NCBI GenBank assembly: GCA_022496185.1
Contig: WTXG01000104.1
Location: 62,001-126,000, forward strand
Reading direction: 5' to 3'
Length of the DNA: 64,000 nt
DNA from: Multifurca ochricompacta
Taxonomy: Eukaryota > Basidiomycota > Agaricomycetes > Russulales > Russulaceae
Of the stretch, positions 31,901-41,345 are shown in pieces (positions within the stretch are counted from its first letter, which is position 1; each line of letters starts with the position of its first letter). The notes below the pieces were generated by a model, which saw only the letters and a list, made by a program, of their open reading frames with translations, was not told the DNA's origin and ran no database searches. Made by a program: the position numbers and the translations under genes.

Positions 31901-32987
31901 AGCCTCACGCGCATGGAACTTACAATTCCATGGAGTTCTATTGGAGCTCGGCTTCACGCGCACCTACTCCGATGCGGGAGTTTACGTGTTTCATCGCCAA
32001 GACGGGGAGGGTACAGTAATTATCATCCTCTATGTCGATGACATCACACTTCTAGGCGACTCTGCCCAAGAGATAACCAAGATCAAGTCCACATTATCTA
32101 AGCGCTATGATATGACAGACTTAGGCGAAATCGACTCTTATCTCGGAGTCCGGATCACTCGCAATCGTTCACTCAAACGCTTGGACATTGACCAATCAAG
32201 GTACATCTTAGAGATCGTCGAACGCTTTGGGATGGCGGATGCGAACCCCGCACGCACTCCACTTCCCGCTGGTGCTGAGGCACACCTGGTAAAGCACACT
32301 GCGCAGGCAACACCCTCTGAAATCAAGCAATACCAGCAGATCATAGGCAGTCTCCTGTACGTGCAAATCGGGACTCGCCCAGACATTTCTTTTGCAGTCG
32401 CGCGGCTAGCTCAGTATGCCGCAAACCCTTCACCCCAACACCTCCGTCTTGCCAAGTACGTTCTCGCCTACCTCAAAGGTACAGCAGACCTTCGGCTTCG
32501 CTACGATGGAGCGCGCGGAGATGGCCTTGTTGGCTACTCGGACTCTAGTCTTGGAGACGACGCAGACGACTACCATTCCACCTCGGGCTACGTTTTCCTT
32601 CTCGCCGATGCCGCTATCTCTTGGACATCACGCAAGCAGAAGACAGTGGCTCAAAGCACCACACACGCCGAATACATGGCGATGGCCGACGCGGCCAACC
32701 AAGCCGCCTGGTACCGCAGTTTCCTCTCGGAGATCGGCTACGACGTTTCCGATCCGATTCCCTTACACGGCGACAACAAAGGCGCTGTCGACTTGGCGCT
32801 CAATCCCGTGACCGGGAGACGATCAAAACATATCTCCATCAAGTATCATGCAATCCGCGAATACGTCGAAAAAGGCTTCATTACTCTTATCAGGACGCCG
32901 ACCAATGACATGCTCGCTGATGGTTTTACTAAGCCGCACGCTCACGTGCAGCTCACTGATTTTGTCACCGGATTAGGTTTACTCTGA
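28944..32987 (+). CDS. COP3 gag-pol polyprotein, intact
   Basis: 1347 residues, within the usual copia range. Gag (UBN2-like) to ~215; CCHC knuckle CFYCQKKGHRISEC ~217; protease MMDSGATHH ~287; pre-integrase HRRMGHMSYN...CSGCEFGKQ ~420-455; integrase catalytic D in HSDLAGPM ~481, DDYSRHGV, HSDRGGEF ~546, SPQQNGIAERWN with catalytic E; RT KSKWVFKRKADGRF, QMDVKSAFLNG ~941, ILYVDDITLLGD ~1029; RNase H SDSSLGDD ~1199, STTHAEY, DNKGAVDL, KHISIKYHAIREYV. All catalytic residues present, no stop or shift. Start chosen as the first ATG (MAPSFSFPPS) before IEVLDGSNWSTW. Translated as one polyprotein and cleaved by its own protease (family knowledge). Confidence 0.98.
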   Translation: MAPSFSFPPSAAIEVLDGSNWSTWSSRMMALFRMNGVRDHLTEDKPSTPSADWNTLEGVLQGILELYTQKDVWQTVSDDKLYATCKDKWDQLKKVYGGVRSMSAFNTWVALTSTALDDSSPMLPQLQKLNDARVTLKNNEMEISDLQFCFILIKALPDSYSAVASTILATGAPVDLSPLTIQERIINEEGRRSGSSAALNKSAPVKKPDNKDKKATKCFYCQKKGHRISECRKKKKDEEDKKAAESGQNKAVNAHLATTSASIVEVTDDTNDIRVSLYAAARSRWMMDSGATHHITPHRSDFTEYAPMNGTVRLGDNSNVKQIGVGKVVFKTTLGSRDSEVTLNNVLHIPDVRTRFISTRALAQRGAQISFTDKFFTITVQNRKIAQGYLEDNLYWLDASISALHAHTHTHTSHPIDLWHRRMGHMSYNALKRYHSSVKGISLDASIVSDQSPCSGCEFGKQSRLPFSVSHKRSDRRLQIVHSDLAGPMQKQSLQGALYIATFVDDYSRHGVVYFLRSKDQLAAAFKKFLSWAETQTTEKLLTLHSDRGGEFLSGAVRTVLDQKGIEHKLTMPGSPQQNGIAERWNRTIMDKARAMLHGAGLSLGFWELAVDTAVHTYNRTPSRTIGWRTPHELWSGGHAPDVSYFRVFGCKAYVHVPENKRKKLDPRSVEMTLVGYEPGSKGYRFWNRHTQSIALSRDVAFDESSFPFRESSQPSASPAQPPVLEGPLAVTVPTSSAIPAIASGVAAPPRTPSPPATPQRLSGPEPEVLDASPTYAPTSRILQSRRRADSTSEDLPRLRPNPRRNPRYYNEDNAALDANGRLGHTALLAAAAYHDPLTFREAMNSEFADEWQDACQYEIDALAKNGTWTLVDLPAGRKPVKSKWVFKRKADGRFRARLVAKGFTQIQGIDYDETFSPVARFESLRLLLALAALEDWEIHQMDVKSAFLNGLLDEEIYMEQPQGFISSGQENKVCLLKKAIYGLKQASRAWNLQFHGVLLELGFTRTYSDAGVYVFHRQDGEGTVIIILYVDDITLLGDSAQEITKIKSTLSKRYDMTDLGEIDSYLGVRITRNRSLKRLDIDQSRYILEIVERFGMADANPARTPLPAGAEAHLVKHTAQATPSEIKQYQQIIGSLLYVQIGTRPDISFAVARLAQYAANPSPQHLRLAKYVLAYLKGTADLRLRYDGARGDGLVGYSDSSLGDDADDYHSTSGYVFLLADAAISWTSRKQKTVAQSTTHAEYMAMADAANQAAWYRSFLSEIGYDVSDPIPLHGDNKGAVDLALNPVTGRRSKHISIKYHAIREYVEKGFITLIRTPTNDMLADGFTKPHAHVQLTDFVTGLGLL

Positions 32988-33014
32988 TCTGGGATTGTCT
33001 TAATCACGGGGGAA

Positions 33015-33422
33015 TGTTGAGACGGACCCAAAGCCACCGGATCAACCCGAGTGGCATTACCGCCATGCACGCTTGTGGCGTGCTTTGACTGATTGATAAA
33101 GGACAATCCACAAACGCTCTTTATTCTCTCTTGTGACTGTAGGACAATGGACTTAGATAGTATTGTTCTACAAACTAGGATTACACTCTCTTTTAGTATT
33201 TAAGGACATCCCTTCGTGTAGTTGTCACTTCAGTTTTAACCAACTAAACTGAAGTGAGTATTACTTATCTTATCTCTTACCTTACTTAGTTAACGCGTTA
33301 CATCACACAGTTATCGCTACTAAACTAGGTAAACATAATATTATTAGTTTTAACCAACTAAACTGAATTATCGCTACTAAACTAGGTAGCGCTTATCTAA
33401 CTCGCTGCTGCTCAAATCGACA
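33015..33422 (+). repeat. COP3 3' LTR
   Basis: 408 bp, no difference from the 5' LTR found by eye. Preceded by CACGGGGGAA purine tract. Confidence 0.97.
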
Positions 33423-34594
33423 CACTAAACCACTGTCTCCTGCCCTCTTTGGCCCCTGATCCCTGATGCCCTTGGTATGCTGCCTTGGGACCTTCTTGAT
33501 GCCTGTGGCCTGTGTGCCCAGGACCTTACCCTGATGCCTGTGACCTGTTGCTCACAGGACCAACCTCCCTTGCCACCATTTACACCTAACCTGATGGTAG
33601 TTCTGCTGCTATACTATTGGATGTACATCACCCTTCCTTATTGCCTTGGCTTATGCCTTGGCCAGTACCCCTGTCCCTGTGCTTGACACCCATAGGATCT
33701 CTGACACTGTCCCTGCCAAACCTGACTCTGCACACAAGACAACTTTGGCTTGCATTTGCCCCTCCAGACCACATGACCTGTAGGCACATGACATGGACTC
33801 AAAGCCATGACCTATCATGTGACCCCCTTTGACCATGTGACCTTGGGCTTTGATCATGACCCCTTAGATCATCTGACCCATCAGTCACTTGACCCTCTTC
33901 TCTGATTCCTGTGGGAGTATTCCCACACTGATCTGACTCCTGTGGGACCTGTTATCTCCCCATTTACCCCTGACCCTGGTGGGAATCCTCCCACACTGAT
34001 ATGACTCCTGTTGGGCTGTCCCACATGATTATGCTTCTGATAAGGCTTATCCTTATCATGGACTATATTTGACATCTTATCTGCTATTGGATGATAAGGA
34101 CTCTGACCCTGTTCCTGATTAGCTACAAACCAGATCCCCATACAGTATATAAGACCCTGTAGACAGTTTGTACAACCCCAGATTTGACCTCTTGTGCCTT
34201 CAGCCTAGAGATCTTAGACCTCAATACATCAGAAGCCTTTTCCCCCTCTTTTGCGTCCTTGAGATCCCTGCAGGGACCCCCATTGCCTCTGGCAATGGGT
34301 GTGTACCCTTCCCTTTGAACCCCTTTGCCATCTCCTAGGGCTCCAGTGTGCTCAGTGCATTTCCGGCACAGCAACTGGGCCCTGTCTCCACTTAACAGCC
34401 TTAGGGGATTAGCTCCCTTTGGCTGGCTCATCCCGTCTCCCTCTGTGCTTGATTATAGCACCAAACCTTAACCGATCCCAAAGCTAAACAGTGCCCAGAG
34501 TCTAGCCTTATCGTGCTAGGCTCATGGCTGAGGTAATGGACCCGCGCCGACCCATGCACGCCGCACAGAACGCTCCGCTGAGTGTAACAGCTAA

Positions 34595-35098
34595 CCATGG
34601 GTACCCTAAAACCATGTCTTCGTCCCCTAAATCTGTAATGAGGAAACAGAGTTGCTTGGTCTGCTCCCCAACCTGTACTTCCAAATCACAACAATGTGTG
34701 ATCTTTCCGGCTTTGTTAGCCGTCCCATCTATGTTCCAAATGTTCTTCTCTTGGGGGAGTAATTGTGTCCCCAATCCCAGCACTCTCTGGAGTCTCTGGC
34801 TGATGAAGTTATCCATTGCTCCAGAGTCAATCAATATCTGTCTGTTGGCCGTCTTCTGTTTGGTTTCAAAGTGTACTGGTATTTTTAAAGACTTGAAATG
34901 ACTAGTGTACACAAAAGTTACATGGAGTGCTCTTGCCCAGGCCGATGGGGTCGAGCCGATCAAAAATCCTTTTGTCCAAAGGCCTTATCGACAAGCAGGG
35001 CACATACTGCCTTGTCCTCATTCATCATGTGCTCCCATATGGCTGCTGCCTTCTGTTCTTTGGTCTTTGGGGCAGTTGCTGGATTTTCTTTGACTGGG
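34595..35098 (-). pseudogene. GYP1 protease region
   Basis: Minus strand: HFKSLKIPVHFETKQKTANR, then ILIDSGAMDNFISQRL (aspartic protease DSGA), then DEDMVLGYPWLA, which is cut by the family G solo LTR at 34594. Confidence 0.88.
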
Positions 35099-35103
35099 GT
35101 GGG

Positions 35104-35679
35104 TGTCATGAACTGACACCCTACAAGACCTCCTGACCCCCCAGGAATCCCCAGACACTCCCAGAGACCTTGTAGAACCCCCAGAGACGAAGATAACCCT
35201 AGATTAAGACCAGAGAAGGGCTGGTCCGGACCAGGGCCAGACTCCTGCCAAATTGGAGACTTGTGGGAAGAGTACTAACAGAACCCCACAATGCCTAAAC
35301 AGCAGTCCACAAACTGCGGACTGCAGACTGTGGATTTCTAAGCCCAAAAGTGGGGCTATTCTCATTGGTGGATCAGTAGGGAGTTAAAGCGAAGTTAACC
35401 TCCCCTAAAGTGGTGCACAGACCAAAGTCCCAGTTGTAATTACATATATAAACCCTTTAGGAATAGAATGGACAGCTCCAGACTGTCCACTTGTGATCTG
35501 GTTCCTGATTACCTAGGAGATCAGCCCCACCTTGTGGAAGGCTTCTCATCCCTTGCCCTTGAGCTGTTCGCTTCATCTCCCTTGCACTTTCACCCTCACT
35601 CTCATCCTTTGCCCACTTCCAAATCCCTTCCCCTTCGCATACAACCCACTGTCCAGGCAGTCAACAGTGAGTTGTAACA
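35104..35679 (+). repeat. Solo LTR (576 bp), distinct family
   Basis: TGTCATGAACTGACACC...GAGTTGTAACA with TSD GTGGG at 35099-35103 and 35680-35684. TATATAAACC near 35453 followed by hairpin TGGACAGctccagaCTGTCCA. Confidence 0.9.
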
Positions 35680-35684
35680 GTGGG

Positions 35685-35987
35685 TAGGTTTTGTGCAGGC
35701 GGTGTCATGGTAGTAGTGGCCACCATTGCTTCGGCAGCACAGACTGTCTTCTTTGGGCAGAATCGCGACATATGCCCTTGTGCTCAGCAGTGGAAGCAGC
35801 GCCCTTCCTTCATGAGGCTTCTCTTTTCATCGTTGGTGAGAGCTGCATGGGCTTTGGTGTGATCTGCCGACGTGTCCATGGCATTGGGGTCTCAGGAGGG
35901 AGTAGGTTTTACTCCAAATGCCGCCTTCCATTGGTCACGGGTTTTACCCTTCTTGGTATCCACTCCAAAGCATGTTTGGAAGTCTAA
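35685..35987 (-). pseudogene. GYP1 gag C-terminal part with CCHC knuckle
   Basis: Minus strand: FGVDTKKGKTRDQWKAAFG, then MKEGRCFHC-stop-AQGHMSRFCP: the CCHC knuckle carries a TGA in the middle. Bounded by two solo LTRs. Confidence 0.8.
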
Positions 35988-35992
35988 GTAGT

Positions 35993-36597
35993 TGTTACGC
36001 TCAGAGGGGCATACGCAGTTGAGTGCGGGTGGCTAGGTCACAAAGACAAGGTCAGGACGATCTTGGGTCAATGCAGAAGACAATAAGTCCAACGCTATGC
36101 TCAGTCACAAGCCAATCAGTGTGCAAGGCCCCAGAAGGACAAAGCACCAAAGAGAGGAGTCCGGGTGGTGAGACGCAAGGAAGGAAGTTAAAGGTCCACA
36201 AGGCTACTGATTGTCACAGGAGCTCAAGATGGGGAACCATCTGAGCGAGACTAGCTAGGGTATATATACATGCTGGTACTAGCTTAGTCATCCGTTCTTA
36301 TCAGGCTTATCTAGACGCTTGTGGTTCTGGACATGTGACTATGGAACCTTCCATCAGAACCAGTGCCACTGTCTTCCCACGTCAACTAAGGTTCAGGGTC
36401 CTTCTGTACACGAGGCATCAAACCTTACTGTCACGTGATCTGCTTCTGTACCTCATGCTGTATCTGTCTTCTGGACTTCGGCGTGGGACATCATGACTAA
36501 GCTGGCGATGTCCTTGCGGACCCAGCGCGGCTACTGTCACTGCTTGTGTGTCTCCCACGTCTTGCCGTCTGTCGGGTACGCTGGGTAGGTCGTGACA
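35993..36597 (-). repeat. Solo LTR (605 bp) in GYP1 gag
   Basis: TGTTACGCTCAGAGG...GTCGTGACA with TSD GTAGT at 35988-35992 and 36598-36602. Minus-strand TATATATACCC near 36262. An apparent extension of the gag frame (to 36418) is LTR sequence, not gag. Confidence 0.9.
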
Positions 36598-36602
36598 GTA
36601 GT

Positions 36603-37678
36603 CCTGCTGCTGTCTTCTGGCAGCATTTGTCCACTGGCTCCATGACTCAGGGTGATGGAATTGAATGATATTCTTTACCAGGGGGTTGGGCAATCCCTGG
36701 GAGAAGAGGTCAAGTGTGGCCTCTTTGTTTACATCATACCCCGCTCTTTTGGCCAGGTTGCAGAATCTGGCTACATAGCCATCTAAGTCCCCTCTCTCCA
36801 TCTTAAGGGACTTCAATTCTCTGGCGGCCTTCTGCTTGGCCTGCCCATCCGTGAAGGTGTCTTTAAATCTCTGCACCACTATATCCCACAAATCCTCGTC
36901 TGTGGTTCTGATTCTGGCTGTAACTCTATCATTCAGCCATTCAATCTGCTCCATTGTCCAATCGTCAACAGAGTCTCCTCTGATAAGTGAGAGGAAAAGG
37001 TTGGTTCGTTGGAAAGGGTTCACAATCTGCGGGATGTCATGATTGAAGTTTTTGAATGTCTCAAACTCAAGCATGAACTTCTTGCTCTGGGATCAGTTGC
37101 CGGTGAACATAGTTGGCAGGACTCCCATAAGTCGTCCTGATGGGGGAGGGAGGTTCAGAGCAGGGACAGCTGGAGCAGGGTCTGGCAATTGTGCAGCAAT
37201 GGTTGACATTGTTGGATAAGTGATGGTCGGGGTGTCTGAGGTTTGTTGTGTGATCTGGGGAGACTAAAGCAGGTATTCTGAATGTAGTACTCTTGGGTGC
37301 AACTGTCGGAGCCGTAAAACTAGTGGCTATGACTTGTGCATCTTCACTGCTTTCTTCAATGTATTCTTCATTTTCTGAGTCTGTGACAATGGCTGGAGGA
37401 TTTTCTCTCCAAGGCCCTAAGCTGTATTCTGGTGGGGCAGGTCCTGTGGTAACCCAGGAATGATGGCTTCTAGAGTAACGGATACGATACCAAACCCGTT
37501 TCTGTTCGTCGTATTCAACTGGCTGGTACTGATCGTCGTGATAGATGTAGTATCCAAACTCGGTTTCAAAATCTTTCCAGACGGCAGAGCCAAGGACTTG
37601 TTGTGAAAGATTATCCTCATCTCGTTGGTCGATGAGTTCTTCATTGTGCAAGGTCTGGCTTTGGCTAGATGAAGCCAC
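36603..37678 (-). pseudogene. GYP1 gag
   Basis: 37067-37678 starts MASSSQSQTLHNEELIDQRD and is rich in acidic and Tyr residues. A frame change near 37090 leads to KKFMLEFETFKNFNHDIPQ, then FLSLIRGDSVDDWTMEQIEW, DTFTDGQAKQKAARELKSLK and GDLDGYVARFCNLAKRAGY, the retrotransposon-gag pattern of Ty3/gypsy, to the solo LTR at 36602. Confidence 0.85.
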
Positions 37679-37687
37679 GGTGGGAGG

Positions 37688-37698
37688 AGACTCAACTT
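37688..37698 (-). promoter_or_regulatory. GYP1 self-priming site
   Basis: Minus strand AAGTTGAGTCT lies 2 nt after the 5' LTR end. It is perfectly complementary (11 nt) to AGACTCAACTT in the LTR (37926-37936 on the plus strand), which begins about 36 nt downstream of TATATAAGG, at the predicted RNA 5' end. This is the Tf1/sushi-type self-priming arrangement. Confidence 0.8.
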
Positions 37699-37700
37699 AA

Positions 37701-38294
37701 TGTTATGCCTGGTGTGGGCATTCAGCACAACGTGTGGCGAGTTGCGTAGCAAAACTACGAAGTCAAGTGTGCACTGTCTTTCAAGTACATGGAGATCGGA
37801 TGAGGAGTCAATACAAAGGAGCTAATCCCTTAGTATCAGTGAGCAGAAGAGTGCCAGAAGCACTGAGATGATTCAGGAGTCGGGTCTTAGGATCACCCAG
37901 AAGGTAATGCACCAAGTCGATTAAGAAGTTGAGTCTAAGGTATACAGGCTATCTAGGCAGGCCTTATATATGTAATAGAAGTCAGAGTCTGAATTGGAGT
38001 ACTGCACTTGGTGTATCAACAAAGTTGTAATCTAGCTAAATGGGGAACGGAGTCAAGGTGGGCCAGGTGAGAATATATGTAGACAGATCCAGTATAGTCG
38101 TGATTCTGGTGGGAAAATACGTAAGAGTTCTGATGTAAAGTATGAGTCACAGATAAGCAAGAAGTCGAGTCATAGATAAGGAACAAACAAGTACAACGTC
38201 AGTCACAACACAATCAACTAGGGACAAGCACGACCAAACAGTGAGTCACATGAAAAGAAAGAGGAAACAAGACAACGTAGCAGGGTTTGTAACA
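37701..38294 (-). repeat. GYP1 5' LTR (594 bp)
   Basis: On the plus strand TGTTATGCCTGG...GGGTTTGTAACA, followed by TSD GCGGC. Minus-strand TATA box near 37965. Confidence 0.93.
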
Positions 38295-38299
38295 GCGGC

Positions 38300-40080
38300 T
38301 GCCATTGCTGCTGGACTCTTGGATTGTGGCATCCACAACACTGGGGATGATGTCTCCATCTGGGGTCTTGACTCCTCCTGGCACAGGCTTGTCTGTGGTC
38401 TTTTGGCTGCTACCATTTGAGGTGCACTGTGCTCGCCTCACTTACTTACCCTGACAGATGACATGGGGGCCCCTTGGTTGGATGCTACTTTGGTCCACCC
38501 AGATGTCCCCATGGTCAACATGCCCTGGGAGCACATCCTAGTGCTCCTGCATCAACTCTTGGACCTGTTTAGGCCCACTAACCCCACCGATCACACTGCA
38601 GCCCTGGACCAAATCTCTGCTGCCTATCATGCACACCTCGTTGCTGCTGCCAAGGCCCAGACCAAAGCAGACTTTCTGATGTCCAATGAACCTACTGCCA
38701 TGTTGGATGCTATCCGCAACCAGGCCTGGCATGAACTTGAGGCCCAATGTGCCACCATCATGGAGGAAGTCTGCTGTGAACTACATGATGAGATATCCTG
38801 GGACCTTGTGTCCTGGAGGGTGTCTTACCATGAGCAACAATTCCAAGCCACCTGGGTTGAGGTCGACAGCACCCTTGCTGCTGACTTTGCCTGGTCATCT
38901 GCCACTGACCTTGAGTGCACCCCCCAGAAAAAAACCAAAGTCATCAAACAACGACCCTCGATTGCTAGCCCCCCAACCCCCCTCTTCCTAGGTGACAATG
39001 ATTCAATGCCCATGTCATCCACGGTCCCATCCCAGGCAGTGTTGCCAGACAGCTTGCCCAAATGCAAACAACACCTGCTCCCTCCCCCACCTACCAACAT
39101 CTCCATGGGCTCAACCCAACAGGACTTGGCAGTCAAGATGGAGATCATGGACGACCTCAACCAGCGCCCCATGACCCCCCTTTCCTACCTGGACCCTACC
39201 CCCCCACCTCCTGCCCCACCCACATCTGAACTCCCCATTCTCAACTCATTCCTGGGGAAATTCAACAAGGTCAATCGGGCCCTCAACGTTATCATAAAAT
39301 GCATCTTGGTACTAGATGGTAAGCCTGTCACTGCCGCTTCTGCCATGGCCCCCCCTTCCTGCCCTGTGCCCATTGTGGCTGCCTCCACCCCCACTGATCG
39401 CCTGGCCCCACAACATGCTGCCCCGCCTGCATGACCTGCAGCGGCCACACCACCAACCACACTGGCTATGGGCCCCATCATCACACCACAAATGATGGCC
39501 CAACAGCAGGCTGCCCTCACCTTTGCCCAGGCCCCTGCAGCGAAACAGAACCGCACTGCTTCTGGCCAGCCCAAACGCAATGCCAGGCCCCCCACCACCT
39601 CACTCACTACTGCCCTGGTCAACCCCACAGTGATTGAGATGTCTGTCCTGCTGGTGCCCCTGCCACAGAAGACCCTCTCCTGGGGCATGGCCCCTGCACC
39701 AGAGCTTGTTCTCCAATGCAGGGCTGCCTTTCTCAAAGCCCACCCCACTGCCCCCCCCTTCTCAGTGGATGCTGGTCCATCGGTGTTGACAAGAGTGAGG
39801 GCAACTTCATCCTCACATTTGCAGGTGTTGTACCTATCACCTCCCTTCTCCCTCTTGAACCTACCCTCCAGAAAATCTTCCTGGGTGGTTCCTTGGTCCC
39901 CACTCATGGATGGACCTGGTTCCAAATGAGGAACATGCTCACTTCTGACAGAAGTGGGGTGGTCTTCTCTCCTGCTGCCCTCTAGCAGGAGCTCTGGAAG
40001 AATGTGATCTTCCAAGACACCCTCTTTCCTGCTCCACCCTGTTGGCAGATTAATCCTGCCAACATCTGTGATGCTTTTTG
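38300..40080 (+). pseudogene. LINE ORF1-like gene, 3' part
   Basis: Joined to 19232-19758 without GYP1 the frame is continuous: AAIAAGLLDCGIHNTGDD..., stops TGA just before 38463 and at 39432, then MGPIITPQMMAQQQ to about 39770. A shift then leads to GVDKSEGNFILTFAGVVPI...GGSLVPTHGWTWFQMRN and FQDTLFPAPPCWQINPAN. The last part resembles the C-terminal region of LINE-type ORF1 proteins common in fungal genomes, from memory of the pattern. No RT is present here. It could instead be another repeat-associated gene. Stops are TGA. Confidence 0.5.
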
Positions 40081-40128
40081 TTGATGTACTGGTTTGTGAT
40101 GTGTGTGTAATTTTTTGTGACAGTTTTT

Positions 40129-40434
40129 TGTAAGAGCTAGAAAAGCAAGTAGCTCAGTCTTTGGAACAGAAAGACTATATTGCTAGGTAATACCTAGAAA
40201 AGTGAGTAGCTACACAGAGAATTAGTTAAAGGCAATGTAGCTATAAAATGAATGATACTGACCTCAGTCTTTGGAACAGAAAGACTGAGGACACTAACTA
40301 TGCAAATAGTCCTATAATAAAGTAAGAAATTTGCACAATACCTCATGCATTGTGTAGAATGGCCTCAATATGATCAATCCCAGGCCGCCATCTCTGGTAT
40401 CAATATGGCTGCATGCTGTGGCTGTATTCTAACA
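40129..40434 (-). repeat. COP4 3' LTR (306 bp)
   Basis: Plus strand TGTAAGAGCTAG...GTATTCTAACA. Minus strand begins TGTTAGAATACAGCC, like COP1's TGTTGGAAGTGCAGCC. Confidence 0.92.
40137..40290 (-). promoter_or_regulatory. COP4 LTR start region: hairpin, GT-AG segment and intron-less copy
   Basis: Minus strand: e1 40284-40263, GT-AG segment 40262-40210 (53 nt, GTCAGT...TGTGTAG with branch-like TTAACTAAT), e2 40209-40194, 19-nt linker 40193-40175, then e1 copy 40174-40153 joined to e2 copy 40152-40137. The e1 units are identical to each other and differ from COP1's e1 by one base (CTG for CTA in the loop) in both copies. The e2 copies differ only as CA versus TG. Confidence 0.88.
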
Positions 40435-41345
40435 CACCCCCTCAGCCTGCATGCTGAATTCCCATCACTTCTGTAAACTTCTTGTGTTTCTCCTGCACAA
40501 GGCCCTTCATCAACACATCTGCAAGTTGCTCTTCTGTTGGTACATACTTCAATTCAATCTCTTGGTTTTCGTGCATGTGCCTCAAGAAGTGATGTCTGAT
40601 CTCAATGTGTTTGGTGCGATCATGGAATTTGGGGTTTCAGGTGACTGATATCGCAGATTGGTTGTTCATGTAAAGGGTAGTTGGTGAGTCATCCTTCTGG
40701 TGGATTTCAGCTAGTAGCCAATGCAACCAGACAGCCTCCTTCATGGCATGGGCTCCTGCAATATACTCTGCCTCTGTACTTGATAGCACAATTGAAGGTT
40801 GCTTCTTTGAGCTCCAACTTATCGTGCCTCCAGCTAGCATGAAGACAAAACCCAAAGTTGATTTTCAATCATTGACATCACTAGCCCAATTGGCATCAAC
40901 ATAACCTTGCAGCTCAGTTCCTCTAGGTGCATCACGTATGAAGACAAGCTTCATGCTGCTTGTGGCTCTAAGGTAACAGAACATGTGATCTAGGGCTCAC
41001 TGATGTTCCTCTCCAGGATTCACAGCATGTCATCTGAGTGCAGTGACTGTGTATGCAAGGTCTGGGTGGGTGCTGAGCATGGGATACATCAAGGCACCAA
41101 TGGCTTGCTGGTATGCCTTGACATTGACAGTGGGTGAGTCAAGTTTGATTAAGTGCTCATTTGTGAGAGCAGGTGTGCTGATGGGTCAAACATCAGATTT
41201 TCCATAACATGCCAAAATCTCATCAATGTATTTTTTCTGGGAGAGTGCCATCCAACCTGCTTTCCAGTCACAAGTGACATGCATCCCAAGAATCCAGGTA
41301 AGCTCACCAAGGTCTGTCATTTCATAGACCCTTTTGAGTGCCTCC

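Larger units (their letters stand above)
28147..33422 (+). mobile_element. COP3: intact Ty1/copia retrotransposon (5276 bp)
   Basis: Two 408-bp LTRs identical by eye, TSD CACTA at 28142-28146 and 33423-33427, copia-type primer site, one uninterrupted 1347-codon gag-pol ORF, purine tract ACGGGGGAA before the 3' LTR. CpG-rich coding sequence, unlike the TpG/CpA-shifted elements around it. All hallmarks of a recent insertion that could still be mobile. Confidence 0.98.
28070..34589 (+). repeat. Solo LTR, family G copy 2, split by COP3
   Basis: TGTTACAACCCC...GAGTGTAACA with TSD GCTAA at 28065-28069 and 34590-34594. Removing COP3 leaves about 1.24 kb. It interrupts the GYP1 protease-RT junction (LGYPWLA at 34600 joins FKPKINWAEA near 28040). 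It contains repeated CATGTGAC/CACATGAC motifs at 33768-33885 and GTATATAAGACC near 34143. Confidence 0.92.
19759..38294 (-). mobile_element. GYP1: Ty3/gypsy chromovirus (minus strand) with eight nested insertions
   Basis: LTRs of 594 bp net each (19759-22826 after removing insertions; 37701-38294), TSD GCGGC at 19754-19758 and 38295-38299. Reading right to left: 5' LTR, self-priming site, gag, CCHC knuckle, protease, RT, RNase H, integrase, chromodomain, C-terminal extension, zinc-knuckle array, purine tract, 3' LTR. Core length is about 7.7 kb. Internal stops and shifts make it inactive. Confidence 0.93.

Noticed and set aside
37701..38294. Solo LTR
   Set aside because: Its left flank is a self-priming site and gag, and its TSD partner is at 19754-19758, so it is the GYP1 5' LTR.
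39185..40015. 276-codon minus-strand ORF opposite the LINE-like gene
   Set aside because: Shadow of the proline/alanine-rich plus-strand frame; no domain and no element context on that strand.
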